28,315 nucleotides of DNA. It comes from Clostridiales bacterium UBA3953 (lineage in GTDB: Bacteria > Bacillota > Clostridia > Oscillospirales > CAG-272). Under the pieces are notes generated by a model. The model was not told where the DNA came from, made no database searches, and saw nothing but the letters and a program-made list of their open reading frames with translations. The stretch is taken from assembly GCA_002385415.1 (NCBI GenBank), contig DGDL01000074.1, forward strand, positions 1 to 28,315, written 5' to 3'. The translations under genes and the position numbers were made by a program. The stretch's first letter is position 1, and each line of letters opens with the position of its first letter. Shown one piece after another: positions 23,410-28,315 of the stretch.

Positions 23410-23438
23410 TTGCAATTACCGCAGAAATGATATATAAT
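23410..23438 (+). promoter_or_regulatory. Sigma-A promoter of the CotH-like lipoprotein gene
   Basis: TTGCAA (23410-23415), a 17-base spacer and TATAAT (23433-23438). The -35 box overlaps the second of two TGCAATT words (23390-23396 and 23411-23417), which lie 21 bases apart, about two helical turns, and could be activator sites. Confidence 0.7.
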
Positions 23439-23460
23439 ATGCAGAAATGATATATAGTAT
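23421..23460 (+). repeat. Tandem 20-bp duplication of the -10 region
   Basis: The 20-base unit beginning GCAGAAATGATATATA occurs twice back to back (23421-23440 and 23441-23460) with one difference, turning TATAAT into TATAGT in the second copy. The duplication gives two candidate -10 boxes two helical turns apart. Confidence 0.9.
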
Positions 23461-23505
23461 TTAAATATTTAGAAAACAAATCAATTACTGCCGCCTGGAG
23501 TTCCA

Positions 23506-25683
23506 ATGAGAAACATAAATAAGGGTAAAATCAAACGCGCAGCATTGCTTTTGCTTGCCGCGCTGTCCTTTGTGAGTCATGCATGCACTTCCGGGCAAGG
23601 CCCGTCGTCCGAAACGGAGCCAGCCGAGGTCACCGTGGCGAACCCCGAAGAGCTGGTCGCCGAGGTAAAAATCACCGTCGACAAGGAGAAAATCCCGTCG
23701 AGCGGGGCGGAGGCGATATATATAACGGCGGTGGCGTCCGATGCGGACGGCAATGTCATCGATGGCGTTGAATTTGAGTATTTTGCTCAAGGCAAACCGC
23801 TCGAGTCGCCGGTGTTTTTCACAAACGTGCCCGGTTTCTATAACCTTTATGCCTATTGCAACGACATCCGCAGCAATGTTATAGAGGTACAGGTGTTCGA
23901 CTCCGACGTCGCGCGCGTGGCGCTGTATGCCGCCGAGACGACCGTCGCAGTTGGGGGACGGGTCAATACCGTTACAAACGCATATAAGTCAAACGGTGCC
24001 AGGTCGTCACGACAGGGCAAGGTCTATGTAAACGGCGAGGAGCTTGACGGTCGGGTGTTTTCGCCTGCCGAGCCGGGGATGTATGTATTGCATTCGGTCG
24101 TGCAGAATGTGCGCTCCAATCCGTTTGTGATTCTGGCGACCGAGAGCACGCCGCCCGACGCCAAACTGGCGCTCGGCGCCGCGGCAAACCACGCGAGCAT
24201 CGGACAGACCGTGCATTTCACCGCGACGCTCGCAGACGAGCAGGGCAGGCAGATAACAGGCAAAATAGAGGACTGCACATTATTTAAGATAGAAAACGAC
24301 TACACTACGCTGACCGAGCTAAAAGACGGCAAGTTCACGCCCGAGGCTGCGGGCAGATACCACTTTGTCGCGGTATGCGGCGGTGTGGCAAGCCGCACGT
24401 TCACACTTTCGGTAACCGACCCGAGCGCGCCGACCTACATCGGCGAGGAGTCGGACATCCCGGTGATTGTGATAGACACACACGGCCAGCAGCTTTCGGA
24501 TAGATACACCCGCGTGACGATGTATGTCTATGATTCGGGCAAGACAAACAAGCATACCGACAAGCCGACGATTGTCACCGAAGCCGAGGTGCGATGGCGC
24601 GGCCAGTCGTCGCTCGGGTTTCCGAAAAAACAGTTTGCGGTGCATACGGTTACCTATAACGGCTCAAACAACAACCTCCCGCTGCTGGGCATGCCGGCCG
24701 AAAACGACTGGGTATTAAACGGCTCTTATGCCGACAAGTCGCTTATCCGAAACGGGCTTGCATACTATATTTTCGGTTTGGTGTGTGATTATGCGCCGCG
24801 CGCCAGGTACTGTGAGGTATATGTAAACTCGACCGACAACCCGAATAACCCGCTCAACTATCAGGGCGTATATACGCTTATCGAAAAGATTAAGCCCGAC
24901 GAAAACCGCGTCAACATCCACAAGTTGACGCCTGAAGACAACTCGGGCGAGGCGCTGACGGGAGGATATATTGTCGCGATTGACAAGTTTAAGGACGGCG
25001 ACTATCACTGGAGCACCGATTTCGGTGAATTTGTGCTTGTTTACCCGAGCAACAAGAATATAACGTCGGCGCAGCGGCAGTATATAACCGATTATGTAAT
25101 GGATTTCACGCGCGCGCTGCATTCCGAGCACTTCACCGACCCTGAGACGGGCTATCGAAAGTATCTTGACGTGGACTCGACGGTAAAGCATATTGCCGTT
25201 ACAGAGCTTTTGCGCGATGTGGACGGGTTTGTGTTCTCGACCTACTTCTACAAGCCGCGCGGCGGCAAGCTGTACGCCGGCCCGGCGTGGGACTATGACC
25301 TGTCGCTGGGCAACGCAGACTATGCCGACGGCGCCAATCCGCACGGATGGTATGTGACCAGCATGGCGCTGTCGCGACATCTGCTCCGCGACCCGTATTT
25401 CCATCAGCGCTATATAGAGATTTGGCAACAGTTGCGTCAGAATATCCTAAAGGACGAAAACCTGCTGAAATATATTGACGAGCATGTGGGGATGCTCGGC
25501 AACGCGCTGCAGCGTTCGCTTGAGCGCTGGCCGGAACAGTGGGACGGCAGGACTTATGTTTGGCCTAACCTGATGGGCAAAAACTACCGCAGTACCCACG
25601 AGGAAGAGATAGCCGCGATGAAGCGCTTTATAATCGAGCGCGCCGACTGGATAGACAGGCACATCGAAAACTCGTCGTGGTGA
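23506..25683 (+). CDS. CotH-kinase-family lipoprotein with N-terminal Ig-like repeats
   Basis: The 725-residue protein has a lysine/arginine-rich start, a hydrophobic stretch (12-23) and a lipobox-like SHAC with the cysteine at residue 27, so it is probably anchored outside the cell. Residues 45-310 form three Ig-like repeats (starting near AEVKITVDKEKI, VARVALYAAETTV and DAKLALGAAANH). The CotH region follows: WRGQSSLGFPKKQF (about 365), WVLNGSYADKSLIRN (about 403), YQGVYTLIEKIKPDENRVNI (about 453), GGYIVAIDKF (about 486), LLRDVDGF and AGPAWDYDLSLGN (about 590). CotH of Bacillus phosphorylates spore-coat proteins; secreted versions in gut anaerobes are of unknown role. GGAG lies five bases before the ATG at 23506. 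It is a single gene with its own promoter. Confidence 0.9.
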   Translation: MRNINKGKIKRAALLLLAALSFVSHACTSGQGPSSETEPAEVTVANPEELVAEVKITVDKEKIPSSGAEAIYITAVASDADGNVIDGVEFEYFAQGKPLESPVFFTNVPGFYNLYAYCNDIRSNVIEVQVFDSDVARVALYAAETTVAVGGRVNTVTNAYKSNGARSSRQGKVYVNGEELDGRVFSPAEPGMYVLHSVVQNVRSNPFVILATESTPPDAKLALGAAANHASIGQTVHFTATLADEQGRQITGKIEDCTLFKIENDYTTLTELKDGKFTPEAAGRYHFVAVCGGVASRTFTLSVTDPSAPTYIGEESDIPVIVIDTHGQQLSDRYTRVTMYVYDSGKTNKHTDKPTIVTEAEVRWRGQSSLGFPKKQFAVHTVTYNGSNNNLPLLGMPAENDWVLNGSYADKSLIRNGLAYYIFGLVCDYAPRARYCEVYVNSTDNPNNPLNYQGVYTLIEKIKPDENRVNIHKLTPEDNSGEALTGGYIVAIDKFKDGDYHWSTDFGEFVLVYPSNKNITSAQRQYITDYVMDFTRALHSEHFTDPETGYRKYLDVDSTVKHIAVTELLRDVDGFVFSTYFYKPRGGKLYAGPAWDYDLSLGNADYADGANPHGWYVTSMALSRHLLRDPYFHQRYIEIWQQLRQNILKDENLLKYIDEHVGMLGNALQRSLERWPEQWDGRTYVWPNLMGKNYRSTHEEEIAAMKRFIIERADWIDRHIENSSW

Positions 25684-25876
25684 TGCGCAGTCTTATTAGT
25701 GCGCAGCGAACCTTCGGCAGCTGCCGGAGATGCGGCTTTGTGGATAGCTCTCCCGCTTTCCACTCAAAAAATGCAACGCTTATATTAGCGAGGTTGTGCG
25801 GCGGTAACCGGCGAAGGGCACAGCGGCATGGCACTATTTGAAGTCGACAGTTTAAATATCACAATATATATCAGTT

Positions 25877-25901
25877 GTCGGGGGCGTCAGACGCCCCCGA
25901 C
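25877..25901. terminator. Near-perfect 25-base palindrome after the CotH-like gene
   Basis: GTCGGGGGCGTC and GACGCCCCCGAC flank a single A. No T run follows on either strand, so it is an atypical terminator or a mRNA-end stabiliser. The 25684-26040 gap otherwise holds only the terminator at 25959; I see no gene in it. Confidence 0.5.
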
Positions 25902-25958
25902 GCGTTTCCCTGCGACCACAAAGGATACGGATACGGTTCTCCTGCGGATAAAACAAAA

Positions 25959-25983
25959 GGCACGGTGCAGCCTGCACCGTGCC
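25959..25983 (-). terminator. Terminator of the DUF1080 gene
   Basis: A perfect 11-bp stem (GGCACGGTGCA / TGCACCGTGCC) with a three-base loop is followed on the minus strand by TTTTGTTTTAT. Confidence 0.85.
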
Positions 25984-26040
25984 AAAAAGTTTTGAAGGGT
26001 ATGGAAACCGTTTTCAAAAAAGTTTCGCGCCAATAAATTT

Positions 26041-26625
26041 TTACAGCTCTTCGATGTAAATGTTGCGATAGGAAACAGGGCAGCCGTGGTCTTGGAGCAG
26101 CAGCGGACCGCGTGCTACCGGGTGTTCGAACACACCGCCGGGCGTTGCGCGCGGCAGCAAAATGTTGTTATGTACCACAATTCCGTTATGCAGCATCGTC
26201 ATGCGGGCGCACTCGACCATTTTATCTCCCTCGAACCGAGGCGCACGGAAATAGATGTCATAGGTCTGCCACTCCAGCGGCGGCAGGCACGCGTTTGTCA
26301 GCGGTGCATGCATGCCGTAAATGGCAGCGCAATCGCCATCGGTGGGTTTTTCAACGCCATAGGAGTCGAGAACCTGAATCTCATAGCAGCCGTGGACATA
26401 TACACCGCTGTTGCCCTTGCCCTGGCCGTGGTGGTCGGGCATATCGGGCTCGCGGAACTCCAGATGGATGTGTGCGTCGCCAAACTCGTATCGCGTTACA
26501 ATGTCACCGCGACCGACCGTCATAATGCCGTCTTCAAGCGTCCACTTGGCGGGTCCTCCGTCACGTTTCGAATACCAGCCGTCGAGACTTGTCCCGTCAA
26601 ACAGAACGATTTTCTTGTGCGCCAT
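26041..26625 (-). CDS. DUF1080 (3-keto-disaccharide hydrolase fold) protein
   Basis: The 194-residue protein is essentially a single DUF1080 (3-keto-disaccharide hydrolase) domain, a concanavalin-like beta sandwich. Family landmarks are LFDGTSLDGWYSK at the start, WTLEDGIMTVGRGDIVTRYEFGD, HLEFREPD, GNSGVYVHGCYEIQVLDS and the C-terminal GPLLLQDHGCPVSYRNIYIEEL. Some DUF1080 members cleave 3-keto-glycosides made by Gfo/Idh/MocA-type oxidoreductases; such an oxidoreductase exists at 3929 but is far away. No signal peptide is seen, so it acts in the cytoplasm. The ATG at 26625 has AGAGGG seven bases upstream and is preferred over the GTG at 26631. It is a single gene with its own terminator. Confidence 0.9.
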   Translation of the reverse strand: MAHKKIVLFDGTSLDGWYSKRDGGPAKWTLEDGIMTVGRGDIVTRYEFGDAHIHLEFREPDMPDHHGQGKGNSGVYVHGCYEIQVLDSYGVEKPTDGDCAAIYGMHAPLTNACLPPLEWQTYDIYFRAPRFEGDKMVECARMTMLHNGIVVHNNILLPRATPGGVFEHPVARGPLLLQDHGCPVSYRNIYIEEL

Positions 26626-26674
26626 TTTCACACCCTCTTTATATTTTATTTTTGATATTGCGGTTTTCCTTAAA

Positions 26675-27045
26675 AACTGGACGGGATAACCGGCGCAGCG
26701 GTTATCCCGTCGCTTTGAGCAGCAACAATCCCATTCAAAACGATGGGTTGAAATGCATCATTTACCCCACCGGGCCGTGCCACGCATCCGAAGATGCGAC
26801 CGGGAATTAAAGAACCCTGCTCTCGCAAGGTTGGTGCCCTCTCTGCGCTTTCGTGCTCCCAACGTCTCCGTACCGCCGTGCAATGCAGGGCGGGGGAGGA
26901 GGTCTGCATACCCGGCGCAGAAGTCCGGGCTCCACTGAAATTTTGCGGGTTTAATTACCGGCTTCACGTACCAGGCAGGTTCCACGCATCTGCGCGCTCC
27001 CGCATCGCGGGAGGCCGATGCCGTTTATCGTCTCTATTGTTTACG
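26675..27045 (-). ncRNA. Structured non-coding RNA, possibly 6S RNA
   Basis: The 400-base gap between the DUF1080 and DUF1292 genes has no protein frame I can defend but is full of minus-strand RNA structure. A perfect hairpin is at 26997-27013. A GNRA (GAGA) tetraloop on an 8-bp stem is at 26813-26832, a UUCG tetraloop on a 6-bp stem at 26783-26798, and a rho-independent terminator at 26680-26711. AGATGCG (26985-26991) can also pair with CGCATCT (26792-26798), closing about 205 bases. A TATAAT (27050-27055) would start transcription near 27043, but its -35 is poor. The GCACCAACC...GGGTTC arrangement around 26815-26838 resembles the 3' half of 6S RNA as I remember it; that identification is tentative. 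The tetraloop sequences make sense only on the minus strand. Confidence 0.5.
26680..26711 (-). terminator. Terminator of the structured RNA
   Basis: A perfect 13-bp stem (GACGGGATAACCG and its complement) with a six-base loop, followed on the minus strand by CAGTTTTTAAGG. It lies between the RNA region and the DUF1080 start. Confidence 0.85.
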
Positions 27046-27112
27046 CATTATTATATGCGCTGTTTCGCTGATTATTGTCACCGACACCTGTCGGATTATT
27101 CCACTCGGGTTA

Positions 27113-27442
27113 TTACTCGTCGAAATCCTCGTCTAAATCGTCGGGGTCAAAGTCGTCGTAATCTATTTCCCCGAACAACTCTTCGTCGAAAATATCGGCA
27201 ATGCGGTCGAACTCGTCGTCATCGTCGATGGTGACGAGCACTTCCTCACCGTCTTCGTCATAATCCATTTTAAGGATTACATACTCGACTTCCTCGCGGT
27301 CATCGCCCTTATCGTCGAAGGGAATCAATGCCATGTAGGTTATGCCGTCCAGTTCGCGGCTGCCAATCACCTCGAACTGATTTTCGTTGCCCTCTTCATC
27401 TGTGAGCGTGAGGATCTCACCGTCAAAAAGCTCGTCTGCCAT
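27113..27442 (-). CDS. DUF1292 (YrzB-like) protein
   Basis: This 109-residue, very acidic cytoplasmic protein belongs to DUF1292. The core is ILTLTDEEGNENQFEVIGSRELDGITYMALIP followed by EEVEYVILKMDYDEDGEEVLVTIDDDDEFDRIADIFDE. The C-terminal 25 residues are almost entirely Asp, Glu and Phe. The function is unknown. In many Firmicutes yrzB follows ireB and ruvX; here it is over 26 kb from ireB on the same strand, so the usual cluster is split. GGAGG lies about eight bases before the ATG. The promoter at 27543-27571 gives a leader of roughly 95 bases. Confidence 0.93.
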   Translation of the reverse strand: MADELFDGEILTLTDEEGNENQFEVIGSRELDGITYMALIPFDDKGDDREEVEYVILKMDYDEDGEEVLVTIDDDDEFDRIADIFDEELFGEIDYDDFDPDDLDEDFDE

Positions 27443-27542
27443 AAGAGGCCCTCCGTGTTGTGGGCGCGCGTCCGCGGGCGTGCGCCGCTGTATTCGATAT
27501 AAGTTAATATGCGGATGTACTCTTATTATGCCGCTCGTTTAT

Positions 27543-27571
27543 ATTTTATACTATACTCTGCTTTTTGTCAA
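27543..27571 (-). promoter_or_regulatory. Sigma-A promoter of the DUF1292 gene
   Basis: Minus-strand TTGACA (27566-27571), a 17-base spacer and TAAAAT (27543-27548). The leader of about 95 bases has GC-rich inverted repeats. Confidence 0.8.
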
Positions 27572-27641
27572 TGCCTTTTTAAAAACCAGCAAATTTTTCA
27601 GCTTGTGTGCTGTTGCCGGCGCCGGCTGCGCACTGCATGGT

Positions 27642-27839
27642 TTAGCCCTCGCGCTTTTCGACGGCATCGACGGGGCAGTCGCGATAGCAGATGCCGCAAG
27701 AGATGCATTTTTCATAGTTTATGGAAAATTTGCCTTCGCCGCTTATCAGTATAGCGCCATGCGGGCACTCAACGTCGCAGGTGCCGCAGGAAATGCAAAT
27801 CTCGAGATTGATTGAGTATAAATGTTTCTTTTTCTTCAT
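27642..27839 (-). CDS. 2[4Fe-4S] ferredoxin
   Basis: The 65-residue protein carries two classical CxxCxxCxxxCP clusters: CISCGTCDVECP (C15, C18, C21, C25) and CISCGICYRDCP (C45, C48, C51, C55). It is a low-potential electron carrier in anaerobic metabolism. The start at 27839 is chosen because GAGG lies five to six bases upstream and the product begins MKKKKHLYSINLEIC; a frame opened 20 codons earlier is spurious. The upstream gene's TAA ends one base before this ATG, so the ferredoxin is coupled to it and may feed electrons to that enzyme if it is a radical SAM protein. Confidence 0.95.
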   Translation of the reverse strand: MKKKKHLYSINLEICISCGTCDVECPHGAILISGEGKFSINYEKCISCGICYRDCPVDAVEKREG

Positions 27840-27840
27840 C

Positions 27841-28296
27841 TTATGCCTCTGCCTTATTTTCGGCCCGCTTATAATGCCTGATTTTTCTAAGCAGCACATA
27901 CAGCTTTGGCAGGCGGTTGATAAGCAGGTTTTTCACCCGGTTGCGGACGGCAGCATAACCGTCGTGCAGCTTTACAAGAAACTTGTAGGGGACATATTTG
28001 CCCGTCACGCATTTGTCAAGGAACCGTTCATACGGTTTGCCTATAGCCGGCGGCAGCGCAAACGCCCGCCTGTAGCGTTTGACAAAGAACATAAAGTATG
28101 CCTCGATAAACAGCACCTGCTCCTCCGGGAACTGCGGCTGCACGAGCGGGACTCGCCGCTTCGTGTAGTCGCCTTCGGGTATAAATCCCGCCTCTTTCGA
28201 GATTTCGTAAAGCTGTGTGCCCTCGTACGGATAGAAAATGTTGGGGATAACTCTGTCGCTTTTGATGCGTGCGTTTAGCTTGATGGTCTTCAGTGC
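27841..28296 (-). CDS. C-terminal fragment of an enzyme, probably a radical SAM protein
   Basis: The native reading frame enters at the contig edge with ALKTIKLNARIKSDRVIPNIFYPYEG and ends with TAA at 27841, 152 codons. The NIFYPYEGTQLYEISKEAGFI stretch is like the end of the TIM barrel in B12-binding radical SAM proteins, and the basic C-terminal region (MFFVKRYRRAF ... KLYVLLRKIRHYKR) is typical of their tails. The radical SAM cysteine motif lies outside the window, so the class is an inference. The first five residues a gene finder would report (MYKRQ) come from the adapter at 28297-28315. A ferredoxin follows one base downstream, a sensible redox partner. Confidence 0.65.
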   Translation of the reverse strand, partial: ALKTIKLNARIKSDRVIPNIFYPYEGTQLYEISKEAGFIPEGDYTKRRVPLVQPQFPEEQVLFIEAYFMFFVKRYRRAFALPPAIGKPYERFLDKCVTGKYVPYKFLVKLHDGYAAVRNRVKNLLINRLPKLYVLLRKIRHYKRAENKAEA

Positions 28297-28315
28297 CTGT
28301 CTCTTATACACATCT
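28297..28315 (-). other. Tn5 mosaic-end adapter remnant (library artefact)
   Basis: The last 19 bases are CTGTCTCTTATACACATCT, the reverse complement of the first 19. The 19-bp terminal inverted repeat so formed is technical, not a transposon end. Confidence 0.97.

Noticed and set aside
26112..26135. GTGTTCGAACAC as a tRNA T-loop or SOS box
   Set aside because: It lies inside the DUF1080 coding region; no tRNA cloverleaf surrounds it.
26920..26936. Plus-strand AAGTCCGGGCTCCA resembling the RNase P RNA core
   Set aside because: The preceding GAGGA and the distant partner ACAGAA-CCCGGCTTA are absent; tetraloop orientation points to the minus strand.
1..28315. The contig as a composite transposon bounded by 19-bp inverted repeats
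   Set aside because: The repeats are the hyperactive Tn5 mosaic end of sequencing kits; there is no transposase and both edges cut through genes.

Overview
The window looks like an assembled metagenomic or low-input contig from an endospore-forming, anaerobic member of the Clostridia (Firmicutes). The signs are stage II sporulation protein R, a SpoVB-type flippase, a CotH-family protein, IreB, a NifS-NifU-MnmA sulfur operon, rubredoxin, a 2[4Fe-4S] ferredoxin, AGGAGG-type ribosome sites and many sigma-A promoters of the TTGACA-17-TATAAT type. Genus cannot be read from the sequence. Both ends are the 19-base Tn5 mosaic end used in tagmentation libraries, so native sequence runs from about 20 to 28296 and the first and last genes are cut.

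Layout. 20-3716 (minus): the start of ribF, then ireB with its own promoter, then nifS-nifU-mnmA, a compact sulfur relay from cysteine to tRNA 2-thiouridine and Fe-S clusters. 3929-5981 (plus): a Gfo/Idh/MocA oxidoreductase, then a two-gene HTH regulator / ImmA-type metallopeptidase cassette. Its promoter carries GTGAAA half-sites spaced by 11 bp. 6330-12635 (minus): an MreB-like actin, recD2, an unlisted 30-residue membrane peptide translationally coupled to recD2, metK, and a large membrane protein that probably shares a transcript with metK. 12636-13168 has no convincing gene but holds degenerate repeats. 13169-15580 (minus): a cupin protein, a nitroreductase plus rubredoxin pair, and a TagA/WecG-type glycosyltransferase. 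15664 onward: spoIIR (plus), a SpoVB-like flippase (minus) and glutamate dehydrogenase gdhA (plus). 19719-23247 (minus): a three-gene carbohydrate operon (DUF3006 protein, sorbitol/sorbose-phosphate-type zinc dehydrogenase, class II aldolase/SDR fusion). 23506-25683 (plus): a CotH-family lipoprotein with Ig-like repeats behind a promoter whose -10 region is tandemly duplicated. 26041-28296 (minus): a DUF1080 protein, a strongly structured non-coding region that I read as an RNA gene (possibly 6S RNA), a DUF1292 protein, a ferredoxin and the end of what may be a radical SAM protein.

Most of this is ordinary chromosomal core. The parts most worth following up are the HTH/ImmA cassette with its phased operator and a related palindrome in front of the neighbouring oxidoreductase gene, the structured RNA at about 26675-27045, the 30-residue recD2-coupled peptide, and the divergent MreB-like protein. 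No CRISPR array, tRNA, rRNA, insertion sequence or phage gene was seen.
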